Shown here one piece after another: positions 23,577-33,074 of a stretch of 36,850 nt of DNA. The notes below the pieces were generated by a model, which did no database searches, was not told the origin of the DNA, and saw only the letters and a list, made by a program, of their open reading frames with translations. The DNA is from Acidobacteriota bacterium. GTDB lineage: Bacteria > Acidobacteriota > Blastocatellia > Pyrinomonadales > Pyrinomonadaceae. Each line of letters opens with the position of its first letter. The stretch's first letter is position 1. The DNA lies in assembly GCA_019239425.1 (NCBI GenBank), contig JAFAZX010000030.1:1-36850 (forward strand). Reading direction: 5' to 3'. A program made the translations under genes and the position numbers.

Positions 23577-26500
23577 ATGGATTCCCCTTATCTATGGGTC
23601 ATACTCGGATTGAGCTTCGGCCCGTCGGGCCTCTGGGTCTCGTACAGGGACAGTCGTGGCGTCGTCCGCCGGCCGCGGCACGTCCCCGGCGATGCGGGCG
23701 AATGGGAGAGCCTCCTGCTCTGGGAGGTGCCGCTGCTGCCGGGCTACGAGCCAATCACCCAGGCGCGCGTCCCGCGCCTCTTTAACGAAGACATCCGTGC
23801 GCTGGTTAAGACGCTGCCGCAGTGGCGCAGCGGGCCGCACGGCAACGGGCCTGTGCCGCTGGCCGTCTTCGTCGAGCCGCCGCCGGACTTCGCCGCCGTC
23901 TTCGACTGGGAGGAGCTGGCCGAGCGGCTGCTGCCTCCGGACGTTGACAGAGACTACGTCCAGTTAGCCCGCCTCGTGCCGCGGCCCCGCGTGCGTAAGC
24001 GCCCGCCGTTCCGCCTGCCGCTCCGCGTGCTGGCCGTCGGCCTCAGACCTTCGCTGGCGCTTGAGAAGCTGCGCGCGGCGGACTGGTACGCGAACGACCC
24101 CGGTACGCGAGAGCACGGCATCGAGATAGAGGCGGTCGAGCCGCACGACCTCGCCGACGCTTTAGCGCGTAAGGAGTGGAGCGCCGTCCTCGTCGACGAA
24201 GAGGACGGGCCGCGCACGCGCCGACTGGTTCTGGCGCGACGCCTGCCGCTGGTCGTCCTCTTCGCGCCGCCCGAGCCCGAGCCACGCTTCCCCCCGCTCG
24301 GCGTGCGCGTGCCGGGCGAGACGGCGCTGCTGCGCCTGGCGGGCGACGACGTCTTCGCGTCGTACGTCAAAGATTTCCTCTACGGCATCATCCACGACTA
24401 CCCGCTGCACGAGGCCTTGAAGGCGGCCGACCGTGACCAGCCGGAGTGGCCGCCCCCGCCGGTCAAGGCGCTGCTCCTCGCCAACCCGGAGAGCAACAAC
24501 CACCTGCGCCTCTCCGACGCGCTCACGCAGTTGCTCGAAGAGGCGCAGGGCCTCCGACGCTGGCGGCGACTCGGCAACCTCGACGACTTCATCGCGCGCT
24601 CCGCGGGCGAGCTGACGCCGCAGCAGCTCGAACAGCTCTCCGAGCTGAAATCGCTGCGGGCCGGCCTCGACCGAGACTTCCGTGACATTAACGACTGCTC
24701 CTTCGACTTCACGCAGGAGACGCGCTCCATCGTCCCGATGTCGCGCGCCCGCATCGCGCTCGACGACGCGCACACGGCGGCGACGAGCATCTCGGCGGTC
24801 GCCGCTTCGATAGTCTCGGACGCGGCGTTCGTCGAAGCCCTCAAGAAGCACCACGAGCGGCGCGTCGACGTGTCGCTCGCGCGCCTGCTCGACCAGGGGC
24901 CTGTGCCGGCCTCGCCGTCCGAGCCGCTGCGAACGGGCGCGAGGTACGAGGTGAGCGTCCACGTCGGACACCCTTCGCCCGAGAGCATCGTCGTCGGCGA
25001 CCCGCCGCCGCTCGACCCGCTCCTGCCGGAGACGGAGGAGGCGGGCCACCACCTCGAAGTCGCGCTCTTCGAGAAGGACTTCGGGCTGCACACGCCGCGC
25101 GTCCGGCCCCTCTACCTGCCGCTGCTCGGCGAGTCCGAGCCCGTCCACTTCACCATCAGCGCGCCGACGCGCGCGGGCGTCGCGGAGGCGCGCATCGGCG
25201 TCTACCACCACAACCACCTCGTCCAGTCGTTCCTGCTGAGGGCCAACGTCACGGACGGCGAGCGGCCGCTCGAGCCGCTGACCATCAAGCTGTACGCGAC
25301 CGGGGCGGACGAGGCGGGCGCGCAGTGGGTCGAGGTGCAGACCGACAAGCAGCTGCTCGTCCACCTCGCGTTCTCGCGCAGCGAGCGGCTGACGAATCTC
25401 GACGAGCTGCGCCCGAGGGCGCTCTCCGTCGGGGTCAACTCGGACGGCGGCGGCGCGTCGCACACCTTCATGCTGAAGCTCGACGCCGACGCGGCCCCCG
25501 TCTCGCTCACGGAGAAGACGTTGGACGAGCAGATCGAAGCCTTCCGGGAGATTCTGCGGGCCAACACCCTCAACCCGCAGAACGAGCCCCTCTTCCCGAC
25601 CTACCCGCCCGCGGGGCAGGCGCCTTCCGAAGACTTCAGGCGCGTGATTCAGGCGCTCGCCGACAAGGGCCGCGACCTCTACAGGGCCATCTTCACGCGC
25701 GTCAACGAGACGATGCAGGACGAGCTGCGCCGGCTCGCGGGCAGCTCCGACAAGACGGTGCAGGTCGTCCGCCACGACTCCAACTTCGTCTTCCCCTGGG
25801 CCATCCTCTACGACTTCCAGCTCCCGCCGAAGATACACGGGGCGCCGCCGCCGACCGTCTGCCTCGGCTTCGACGGCGCGCCCCCGGCCGCGCCCGACGA
25901 CTACCCCGCGCAGAAGTGCTCGCACGGGGTTAAGGACAAGGTCTACTGCCTCTACGGGTTCTGGGGCATCCGCCACCAGATCGAACAGCTCGTCGAGATC
26001 GGCGGCCAGCCGAAGGACGCCGTCCCGCAGGTCGTCCCGGCGTCGCCGGAGAAGAGCGTCCGCCTCGCCGTCGGCACGTCCGACGACTACACGAAAGAAC
26101 TCGTCAAGCGGATGAGCCAGAGCTTCGGCGCCTCGTTCGTCGAGACGAACGTGGCGGCCGAAGACCTCCTCGACCTCATGTGGGACGACTCGAAGCGACC
26201 GGCCATCCTCGTCGTGCTCGGCCACCTCCAGACGAACCCCGTCGCGGCGGAGCCCGACGAGCCGCGCATCGTGCTCGTGCAGAGCCAGAAGTGGCTGACG
26301 GCCGACTCGATTCTCGACCGCCTGGTGCTCGAGAGCCGCTGGAAGCAGCCCAACACCCTCGTCCTCCTGATGGCGTGCAGCGCCGGCGCGACCGAGGTCG
26401 GCACCCTCAACGACTTCATGACCGCGCTGACCTCGGTCGGCGCCGCCGCCGTCGTCGGCACGGAGTGCGTGACCTTCTCGAGCCTCGTCTCACGCTTCAC

Positions 26501-26648
26501 ACACGAGCTGACCTCGGAGCTTTGGAAGAAGAGGACGCTGGGCGAGGCCGTCAAGTTCTTCAACCGGCGACTCGTCAGCTCCGGCAACCCGCTCGCCTTC
26601 GTCTTCAACTACCTGGGCGACGCCGACCTGACCGTCGCCACCCCTTAA
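23577..26648 (+). CDS. CHAT-domain caspase-like protease, large multi-domain
   Basis: The product is 1023 aa without signal peptide. The C-terminal ~170 residues form a CHAT domain: catalytic His in ILVVLGHLQTN (H883) and Cys in LVLLMACSAGATEVG (C934), followed by the family's FVFNYLGDADLTV ending. Upstream, about residues 640-790 form a helical region followed by a strand-rich linker before the CHAT core. The N-terminal 600 residues hold TIR/CHAT-adjacent-like beta domains that I cannot name (KALLLANPESNNHLRL at about 300, and a beta-sandwich-like region at about 440-600). It is predicted to be a cytoplasmic protease activated by its N-terminal part. The stop is 5 bp from the next ATG, indicating translational coupling with the large membrane protein. 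Confidence 0.82.
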   Translation: MDSPYLWVILGLSFGPSGLWVSYRDSRGVVRRPRHVPGDAGEWESLLLWEVPLLPGYEPITQARVPRLFNEDIRALVKTLPQWRSGPHGNGPVPLAVFVEPPPDFAAVFDWEELAERLLPPDVDRDYVQLARLVPRPRVRKRPPFRLPLRVLAVGLRPSLALEKLRAADWYANDPGTREHGIEIEAVEPHDLADALARKEWSAVLVDEEDGPRTRRLVLARRLPLVVLFAPPEPEPRFPPLGVRVPGETALLRLAGDDVFASYVKDFLYGIIHDYPLHEALKAADRDQPEWPPPPVKALLLANPESNNHLRLSDALTQLLEEAQGLRRWRRLGNLDDFIARSAGELTPQQLEQLSELKSLRAGLDRDFRDINDCSFDFTQETRSIVPMSRARIALDDAHTAATSISAVAASIVSDAAFVEALKKHHERRVDVSLARLLDQGPVPASPSEPLRTGARYEVSVHVGHPSPESIVVGDPPPLDPLLPETEEAGHHLEVALFEKDFGLHTPRVRPLYLPLLGESEPVHFTISAPTRAGVAEARIGVYHHNHLVQSFLLRANVTDGERPLEPLTIKLYATGADEAGAQWVEVQTDKQLLVHLAFSRSERLTNLDELRPRALSVGVNSDGGGASHTFMLKLDADAAPVSLTEKTLDEQIEAFREILRANTLNPQNEPLFPTYPPAGQAPSEDFRRVIQALADKGRDLYRAIFTRVNETMQDELRRLAGSSDKTVQVVRHDSNFVFPWAILYDFQLPPKIHGAPPPTVCLGFDGAPPAAPDDYPAQKCSHGVKDKVYCLYGFWGIRHQIEQLVEIGGQPKDAVPQVVPASPEKSVRLAVGTSDDYTKELVKRMSQSFGASFVETNVAAEDLLDLMWDDSKRPAILVVLGHLQTNPVAAEPDEPRIVLVQSQKWLTADSILDRLVLESRWKQPNTLVLLMACSAGATEVGTLNDFMTALTSVGAAAVVGTECVTFSSLVSRFTHELTSELWKKRTLGEAVKFFNRRLVSSGNPLAFVFNYLGDADLTVATP

Positions 26649-26653
26649 CATAC

Positions 26654-29008
26654 ATGCGCCCCAAAAACCCGAGCCGCCTGCCGCCGCCCCTCGCCGCCGC
26701 CCTCCTACTCCTGCTGGCGTTCGCCACCGCTTTCGCGGAAGAGAAGCAGGGAACGGCGACGCCCCAGCAGAAGTCAGAGCCTTCCGTTAAGTTCGAGGGC
26801 GGGAATCAGTACGACATCTCCAACCTGACCGACACGTTCGAGCTGCGCCTGCCCGTGACCGTCAAACAGGGCGTCGCGAACGTGACGCCCTACCTCGTGG
26901 CCGTCTCCGTCGGCGGGCTGCGCGACGCGTCGCTGAAGAAGTTCTTCAGCCTCAGGATGGAACAGGTCGCGGGCAACGTCCGCGTGATGATAGTCACCGT
27001 CTACGTCGTGTGCCGCGAGCAGGACGGAGCGTGCCGGGACGGCGCGGGGGGCGGCGAGGCGAAGGAGAAGGGGCCGAAGGCCGTCGCGCTGGGGCAGGGG
27101 ACGTACGAACTGCTCATCGAGATGCAGACCGGGCAGCCCGAGCCCGACCTCGTCAAGCTCTCGCTCAAGCTCTCGGCCGCGACGCTCGAAGTGCCGGCCT
27201 CGCTCTCCGTCAGGCAGGACGCGCCCTTCTGGGGCGAGCCCGACACGACCGGCGCGCTGCTGCTGACGGAGAAGTCGGGCGGGAAGACGCGCCTCACCGA
27301 CATCACGGTCAAGCAGGTCGGCATCACCGGCGGCGTGGACGAGACGACCACGGCGGAACTACAGTTCGGCGCGCCTCACGACCTCGGCCCGAGCCTCACG
27401 GCGAGGGCGCCCGTCACCCTGTCGAGCGCCTTCCCGCTCGGCAAGACCAACGGCAGGCTGATGATCACCTCGCCGCAGCTCGCGCAGCCCTTGACCGCGA
27501 GCTTCGAGGTCGTGACGCGGCGCCCGCGCTGGGTCATCGTCGCCGGCATCATCATCGGCCTGCTCTTCAGTTACCTCGTGCGCACGTGGTCGGTGCGGCG
27601 CATCGCCCTGAACGAGGCGCGCGTCGGGGCCAGGGCGGCGGCCGCCACGCTCGCCAAGGAGATGGCCTTGCGCCCCGACGCGGAGTTCAAGCGGCGCGTC
27701 AAACCCGAGCAGCAGAAGCTGGAAGGCATCACGGCGCGGACGACGGCCGCCGAGATCAAGAAGTTCGTCGACGAAGCCAACGCGGCCCTCACCGGCGCCG
27801 TGCAGGATTTCGAACAGAGGCGCTCCGCGGCGCTCGACATCTTAGACCCCCTGAAGAGGCTGACGGAAGCGAGCTCTCAACTGCCGGCGGGTCTCGCCGC
27901 GCCGCTCGCCGAGAGCCGGAAGGTGGTCGAGGAGGCGGGGCGGAAGATCGAGGGCAACGACATCGTCGGCGCGAAGAAGATACTCGACGACGAAGTCTCA
28001 GGCCTCGGCGAGCGGCTCGGCCGGGCGGTCTCCGACTGGCGGCTGGAGACTAAAGCCTTCCTCAGCGCGCTCGCGAACGTCGCGCCTCTCCTCCCTTCGG
28101 ACTCCTCCGCCGGCCTCACGCAGGAGCTTGCGACCCTCCAGTTGACGCTGAGCGACACGATTGAGCTGACGGACGCGGGCGCGACCGTCCAGAAGATCGA
28201 GTCGATGCTCGGCGCGCTGCGCACCGCGCGCGTCAAGGTGCGCGAGCTCGTCGCGGGTACTCAACTACTCCTGAGAAGCTCGCGTGCCAGCATCGAGAAG
28301 GTCACCCCCGAAAAGGCCGCGCTCGCGGGACTCGACGTGCCGCAGCCCAAAAAGGTGACGGCGCTCATCGAAAGCTTCGACAGGTTGGCGGCGAGTCTCG
28401 CCGCGTCGGTCGAGCAGCCCAAGGCGGGAGCCGAGGCGCTGCCGGGTGCCCTGAACGACCTGAAGACCCAATGGCGAGAGGCGCTGCTCGCGCAGGTCAC
28501 GGCCGACGCCGCCGCGCAAAAGGCCGCGGGCGATCTGTTCGCCGCGAACAGGTACGTGGAAGCGACCGAAGTGGTCGCACGGTCGCTGCCGCCCAAGCGC
28601 ATGAGCGACACGCTACTGGGCGAGACCGAGACCACGTCGGCGCTCGCGGCCTCGCGCCGGCTCAAAGCGGGCGGGCTCAAAGTCGGGGAGATACTCGACG
28701 CGCTGGCGGGAGTCGGTGGGCGGGACTTACCCGGCCTGACCGTCCTCCACACCGTGCGCGAAAGGAGCATCCCGACGCGGCTCGACTCCCTGCAAGTCCC
28801 CTCGCTGGGCGAACTCCTCCTGCTCAAGTGGGTGCGCTTCGTCATCGCGGCCGCGATCATCACGGCGGCGGGCTATCTGGTCTTCATGGACAGAACCGGC
28901 ACGCTCTTAGACCTGCTGGGGATAATCGGCTGGGCCTTCGGAATGAACGTGAGCGTAGACACAATCCTCGACGGCCAGGAAGTTAAAAAACTGCTGAAGG
29001 CACCTTAA
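26654..29008 (+). CDS. Large membrane protein with coiled-coil region, CHAT partner
   Basis: The product is 784 aa. A signal peptide spans about residues 1-28 (LPPPLAAALLLLLAFATAFA). A beta-rich extracytoplasmic part follows to about 290 (VKFEGGNQYDISNLTDTFEL). One membrane span is at about 293-312 (VIVAGIIIGLLFSYLV), then about 400 residues of charged helices with coiled-coil character, presumably cytoplasmic, and a second span at about 730-747 with a hydrophobic end (LLGIIGWAFGMNVSVDTIL). No enzymatic motif is seen. ATG 26654 starts the protein at a clear signal peptide; the longer in-frame opening upstream is only the antisense-like overlap with the CHAT gene. It is probably the membrane receptor or scaffold that couples envelope components to the CHAT protease (inference). 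Confidence 0.78.
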   Translation: MRPKNPSRLPPPLAAALLLLLAFATAFAEEKQGTATPQQKSEPSVKFEGGNQYDISNLTDTFELRLPVTVKQGVANVTPYLVAVSVGGLRDASLKKFFSLRMEQVAGNVRVMIVTVYVVCREQDGACRDGAGGGEAKEKGPKAVALGQGTYELLIEMQTGQPEPDLVKLSLKLSAATLEVPASLSVRQDAPFWGEPDTTGALLLTEKSGGKTRLTDITVKQVGITGGVDETTTAELQFGAPHDLGPSLTARAPVTLSSAFPLGKTNGRLMITSPQLAQPLTASFEVVTRRPRWVIVAGIIIGLLFSYLVRTWSVRRIALNEARVGARAAAATLAKEMALRPDAEFKRRVKPEQQKLEGITARTTAAEIKKFVDEANAALTGAVQDFEQRRSAALDILDPLKRLTEASSQLPAGLAAPLAESRKVVEEAGRKIEGNDIVGAKKILDDEVSGLGERLGRAVSDWRLETKAFLSALANVAPLLPSDSSAGLTQELATLQLTLSDTIELTDAGATVQKIESMLGALRTARVKVRELVAGTQLLLRSSRASIEKVTPEKAALAGLDVPQPKKVTALIESFDRLAASLAASVEQPKAGAEALPGALNDLKTQWREALLAQVTADAAAQKAAGDLFAANRYVEATEVVARSLPPKRMSDTLLGETETTSALAASRRLKAGGLKVGEILDALAGVGGRDLPGLTVLHTVRERSIPTRLDSLQVPSLGELLLLKWVRFVIAAAIITAAGYLVFMDRTGTLLDLLGIIGWAFGMNVSVDTILDGQEVKKLLKAP

Positions 29009-29072
29009 CCGAACGCCCCCACACCCACACCCCGGCTCGATCAGACACAGCATCCCCGCAGTGATACGCAAC

Positions 29073-29113
29073 AAGCGAGAAGGCCCCCATCTCCACAAGG
29101 GGCCTTCTCGCTT
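29073..29113 (+). terminator. Strong terminator of the six-gene CHAT operon
   Basis: Arms AAGCGAGAAGGCCCC (29073-29087) and GGGGCCTTCTCGCTT (29099-29113) form a perfect 15-bp stem with an 11-nt loop, 65 bp past the operon's last stop. It lies outside the transposon, 35 bp from the left target duplication. Confidence 0.7.
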
Positions 29114-29135
29114 AGGACAAATATGCGTGACCCAA

Positions 29136-29152
29136 ACGGTCAGCTATGGTTG
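29136..29152. repeat. Left half of a split hairpin plus left 5-bp target duplication
   Basis: ACGGTCA (29136-29142) is the left arm of a palindrome whose right arm TGACCGT is at 36636-36642. GGTTG at 29148-29152 repeats exactly at 36633-36637. Removing the element and one copy of GGTTG restores ACGGTCA-8 nt-TGACCGT. Confidence 0.8.
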
Positions 29153-29303
29153 TGAATACAGACAATAAAGTTGTGAACTAGACTGCCCGTAAGTTGTTGA
29201 TTCTCCGTCCGAGATTTTCCTCACTCCCAAATTAAAGTTGTGAACTGGACATGTAGTTTCAGCCTGCGGCTGCCCAGTTTCAGACAATAAAGTTGTGAAC
29301 TGG
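29153..29303 (+). repeat. Left transposon end: three spaced transposase-binding-like sites
   Basis: The motif GACAATAAAGTTGTGAACTG and close variants occurs at 29161-29179 (L1), 29228-29248 (L2, with an altered 5' half) and 29283-29303 (L3). Offsets are 67 and 55 bp. All three point inward in the same direction. The GACAATAAAGT core is shared with the right-end repeats; the 3' half (TTGTGAACT) is left-specific. Confidence 0.85.
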
Positions 29304-29747
29304 TGAAGGGCATTCAGGAGTATTCCTTCACACCCGGACGCTAAGTCCCCTGGCGAAAGTGCATCTACTGTGCCATTGAATATACGTTTGTAATAACGAG
29401 ATATTCTTGACCTTATTGCTTAGGCCGCTACATTTTGAAGCATCCGGACGGAGATGTGGTCGGTATACTGCTACAAAATGTAGCAACTGTTATGAGGTAG
29501 GATTATCTACTGCTGATTTTTCAGATGAGGGATGGAAATATCCACATAGATATTGACACCTACCTCCACCAAATATACCTTACTTTACTCCAAAGAATGG
29601 TTGTCCTACTGATTGAGAGGATCTCTAGCAGTCTCACAATCTTTTCGAACATTGAATAAGTTCATTAATGGGCGTGGCCTTTAAACTTTGCTTAGTGGAT
29701 TTGACTTCTTATCAAGGGACTATTGGGTCAGACTCAGGGGAGCAGCT
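29304..29747. other. AT-rich non-coding leader of the cargo, with operator- or res-like palindrome
   Basis: No gene is seen. GCTACA-AAA-TGTAGC at 29470-29484 is a perfect palindrome, and its inverse half GCTACATTTTG occurs at 29427-29437, spaced by about 40 bp. Such paired sites may bind the cargo HTH protein or serve as a resolution site. A promoter candidate for the protease operon is TTGACA (29553-29558) with TATACC (29574-29579), 15 bp apart, or other AT-rich boxes further downstream. Confidence 0.4.
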
Positions 29748-31589
29748 ATGGCTAAAGTGGACAAATCTACTTACGACACACCTTCCTACCGTCCTTTGAA
29801 AGTCTATGCCTTTGACCCTTCACACGGAAGGAGCTTGGGCAACTATATGACGGTAAACGTGCGGTATGAAGGAGTGGAGCCAGGACCTGTTGGTGAGTAC
29901 TTGGAAGTCATTGATTACGACGCCAGCAACGATTGCTACTACGAACCCGTAGATCTGAACGATGCCGCGGTCATGCTGGGCGGTGGATTAGAACCGAGCG
30001 GCTCCGATCCGCGTTTCCATCAACAGATGGTTTACGCGGTCGCCAGCGAAACGATCCGACGTTTCGAGTTCGCTCTGGGCCGTAAGATAAAGTGGGGTTT
30101 CAGAGCTGACACTAAGGGTAAACGCAGGCTCCGTATTTTCCCGCATGGGATGCAGGAGGCGAACGCCTATTACGATCGTGACTTGCGTGCGCTTGTGTTC
30201 GGTTACTTCCCAGCATCTGAGCTGGATGCAGGCGCCAATCTACCTGGCCAGACCGTTTTCACCTGCCTCTCGCACGACATCATTGTGCATGAGACGACGC
30301 ACGCGCTTATTGACGGCCAGCGCATATATTTCCTCGAATCCACAGGTCCAGATTCGCTGGCTTTCCACGAGGCGTTTGCCGATATTGTCGCTCTCTTCCA
30401 GCACTTCAGTCATAAAGAGGCGCTGCTAGAGATGATCCAACGTACGGGCGGGTTGATTTATCGCCTCCACGTAGATCCAGAAGTGAATCCAGGGCGGGAA
30501 GGAGCCTTGGCTCAATTCGAGCTTTCTACTAGCAACCCGCTTGTACAATTGGCGCGGCAGTTTGGTGAGGCGCTCGGTACGCGCGCCGCGCTGCGCTCTG
30601 CTCTCGGGTCACAGCCGAATTCTAAAGATCTCGACAAGCTGTATGAGCCACACGACCGTGGTGCGATCCTTGTCGCAGCAGTCTTTGATGCGTTCTTCAG
30701 CATATATATTCGTCGGACACGTGATCTGATGCGCATCGCACGCGCTGCAGGTGCGCTAATTAATCCCGGCGACATCCACCCGGATCTGGCGAACCGTCTT
30801 GCTGGTGAGGCAGCCAAGACTGCCGAGCATTTCTCAAACATCTGTATCCGTGCGCTCGACTATTGCCCGCCAGTGGATATTTTATTCGGCGACTTTCTGC
30901 GTGCCCTCGTCACCGCCGACTACGACCTTGTGCCAGCAGATCCCTATGGATACCGTGCTGCGCTGATCGAAGCCTTCCGTCTGCGTGGTATCCGTCCAGA
31001 AAATGTTACTTCGTATTCTGAGGGTGCGTTGCGCTGGTGTGCACCTGAGGACTTAAAAGGAATGCCGGCCCCTCCATGCGAAGGGCTAGAGTTCGATATC
31101 TTACGTCCATCAACCTCAGAACAGTCGGAGAAGAACGCGAAAACTCTAATTAACTATGCGAATAAGAATAGAGATATTCTTGGCCTTTCGTTGAATGAGC
31201 CTATCCAGGCCCATTCGTTTCACCCGGTTCACAGGGTTGGTCCGGACGGCAGGCTCAAGGTCGAGGTCGTAGCCGAACTTGTTCAGCAACGTGCGACACC
31301 TTTCGACCCGACCGAGTCAGGCTCGCCAAGGTTTTTCTTCCGAGGTGGAAGCACCCTTGTCATAGATCAAGAACCCGGGAAAGAGGGTGATGTACGTTAC
31401 GCGATTCAAAAGAGGCTCGGCCAAGACGACATGCAGAATGAGCGCCTAATACGCCAGCGGAAGTATCAAGAGCATATCCATTCAGGAATGGCACAGACTA
31501 CTTATATGGATGAGCATCCTTTGGAACACTTGTCGAAATCTAGGCGGGCTCGTTCCATGACCTTTAACCTCATTCATAGAGGATACTGA
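29748..31589 (+). CDS. Thermolysin-like (gluzincin) metalloprotease in transposon cargo
   Basis: The product is 613 aa. The zinc site is HETTH (H181-H185) within HDIIVHETTHALIDG, followed 22 residues later by FHEAFAD with the third ligand Glu (E208), the HExxH...E pattern of M4/M36-like gluzincins. There is no signal peptide, unlike secreted thermolysins, so it probably acts inside the cell. The N-terminal 90 residues and the C-terminal 350 residues match nothing I know. ATG 29748 follows AGGGGAG at good distance and gives MAKVDKSTYD; a TTG 20 codons upstream has no ribosome binding site. The stop (TGA at 31587-31589) is one base before the next ATG, so protease and MBL hydrolase are translationally coupled. 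Confidence 0.82.
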   Translation: MAKVDKSTYDTPSYRPLKVYAFDPSHGRSLGNYMTVNVRYEGVEPGPVGEYLEVIDYDASNDCYYEPVDLNDAAVMLGGGLEPSGSDPRFHQQMVYAVASETIRRFEFALGRKIKWGFRADTKGKRRLRIFPHGMQEANAYYDRDLRALVFGYFPASELDAGANLPGQTVFTCLSHDIIVHETTHALIDGQRIYFLESTGPDSLAFHEAFADIVALFQHFSHKEALLEMIQRTGGLIYRLHVDPEVNPGREGALAQFELSTSNPLVQLARQFGEALGTRAALRSALGSQPNSKDLDKLYEPHDRGAILVAAVFDAFFSIYIRRTRDLMRIARAAGALINPGDIHPDLANRLAGEAAKTAEHFSNICIRALDYCPPVDILFGDFLRALVTADYDLVPADPYGYRAALIEAFRLRGIRPENVTSYSEGALRWCAPEDLKGMPAPPCEGLEFDILRPSTSEQSEKNAKTLINYANKNRDILGLSLNEPIQAHSFHPVHRVGPDGRLKVEVVAELVQQRATPFDPTESGSPRFFFRGGSTLVIDQEPGKEGDVRYAIQKRLGQDDMQNERLIRQRKYQEHIHSGMAQTTYMDEHPLEHLSKSRRARSMTFNLIHRGY

Positions 31590-31590
31590 G

Positions 31591-32949
31591 ATGGTAACGG
31601 CAAAAAAGACCGTGTCTAAAAAGGCCGCCAAGAAAATCGTAGTGAGCAGCCTCCATGGAGACATTAATGCTGACACAATAAGAGTGAGGATGTATCGAAT
31701 AGGGTTCGGCGACTGTTTCCTCATCTCACTGCCAGTAATGAAGAGGAGCGGTAGCGAGGACAGCCACTATCATGTGTTGATCGACTGCGGTGTGCACTTC
31801 AGCGGCGACATCAACACAATGGATAAGGTGATTGGTAACATTGCTGCCATTACGGGCGGAAAAATTGCTGCCTTGATTGCCACACACTCTCATCAAGATC
31901 ACATCTCCGGCTTCGGGAGATTTAGCGAGAAGTTCAGCCAGTTTGATATTGATGAGGTGTGGCTGCCGTGGTGCGAGAACCCTGCGGATCCTCTTGCCTT
32001 AAAACTTCAGCGTAAGCATGCCGCGCTCGCCGAGATGTTGGATGAGCATTTCAACGCGCAAAGGACGATAAATGCGCCAGCGGCAAACACGCCACAGAGA
32101 AACGCTGCAGTCGCTGCGGTTGTTAATCTTTCGGGGAATCAAAAGGCTCTGCTACTGCTGCGCTCAGGCTTCGATGTGGGGGCGGAAGTGCGATACCTTG
32201 GGGCAGGCGAAGTGCTGCGAGATCCTGCTGCGATTGAAGGTCTCACGGTGCGCGTACTTGGACCACCGCGTGATCAACAATTCCTCTCCAAAATGAATCC
32301 GCCCAAAGATCAGCGCTACCTACGGTTGGGCGCGGGTGGCGGTGTGAATATGGACAATGCGCTTCGCCCGTTCCCAGCGAAGTGGATTACGGACACTGGC
32401 GTGGAAAATTATCGCGGCCCAGTTTTGACAGCGGCGGAAAAAGAGGAGCTTAAGGAAGTACTTGCGGATACTGATCTCGACAACCTAGCCTTCGCTCTGG
32501 ATCAAGTGAAAAACAACACGAGCCTTGTGACACTATTCGTCTTTCGCGGCAAATATCTACTGTTCCCAGGTGACGCACAATACGGGAACTGGAAGTGGTG
32601 GCTTGATCAGGAGGAGGCAGAGGATATCCTGCCACGTATCTCATTTTTGAAAGTCGCGCACCACGGCAGCCACAATGCCACACCGAAGGATGCCCTCGAA
32701 CGTATGGGTGAAGGACAATTAGCAGCAATGGTCTCGACGCAGAGTGTACCGTGGCAATCCATCCCCCGTGTTCCTCTTATGAGAAGGCTCAGCGAGAAAG
32801 CAACAAATGGTGTTGTGAGGAGTGACTGGTTGGCCATAGACGATGCCCCGGCCCCGCTAGCGCATACCGAGCCACCTATGCCGAAGAAATTACCTGCAAA
32901 CTTCAGAAAGGGGGCTTTTTGGTACGACTACTTACTCAAACTGAAGTGA
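31591..32949 (+). CDS. MBL-fold hydrolase, ComEC C-terminal-like
   Basis: The product is 452 aa. A Lys-rich N-terminus (AKKTVSKKAAKK) leads into a metallo-beta-lactamase fold: THSHQDHISG with the zinc motif HxHxDH (H99-H104), preceded by GFGDCFLISLP and VLIDCGV. Near residues 355-360 is VAHHGSHNATP, the HHGS motif typical of the ComEC/Rec2-type MBL domain. In ComEC that domain cleaves or handles DNA; other members are RNases or phosphodiesterases, so a nuclease role is plausible but unproven. No transmembrane channel part is present, unlike ComEC. It is tightly coupled to the protease gene upstream. Confidence 0.85.
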   Translation: MVTAKKTVSKKAAKKIVVSSLHGDINADTIRVRMYRIGFGDCFLISLPVMKRSGSEDSHYHVLIDCGVHFSGDINTMDKVIGNIAAITGGKIAALIATHSHQDHISGFGRFSEKFSQFDIDEVWLPWCENPADPLALKLQRKHAALAEMLDEHFNAQRTINAPAANTPQRNAAVAAVVNLSGNQKALLLLRSGFDVGAEVRYLGAGEVLRDPAAIEGLTVRVLGPPRDQQFLSKMNPPKDQRYLRLGAGGGVNMDNALRPFPAKWITDTGVENYRGPVLTAAEKEELKEVLADTDLDNLAFALDQVKNNTSLVTLFVFRGKYLLFPGDAQYGNWKWWLDQEEAEDILPRISFLKVAHHGSHNATPKDALERMGEGQLAAMVSTQSVPWQSIPRVPLMRRLSEKATNGVVRSDWLAIDDAPAPLAHTEPPMPKKLPANFRKGAFWYDYLLKLK

Positions 32950-33074
32950 CAGTGGCTCCAAACGCTAGCCACCATCGACATCCCATTCGGCTTAGAAATT
33001 GTCGTAGATACTGAATGCATCTGACAATAGTTCATTCTAAGGGGTAGCCGTAACGCCTACGTGAGGGCTAATAA

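Noticed and set aside
24162..26225. 687-codon minus-strand frame opposite the CHAT protease
   Set aside because: Arg/Val-rich shadow; the CHAT gene on the other strand has the catalytic His and Cys and operon context.
26180..26653. 158-residue N-terminal extension of the large membrane protein
   Set aside because: It overlaps the CHAT gene in another frame and is Arg-rich; a clear signal peptide begins at ATG 26654.
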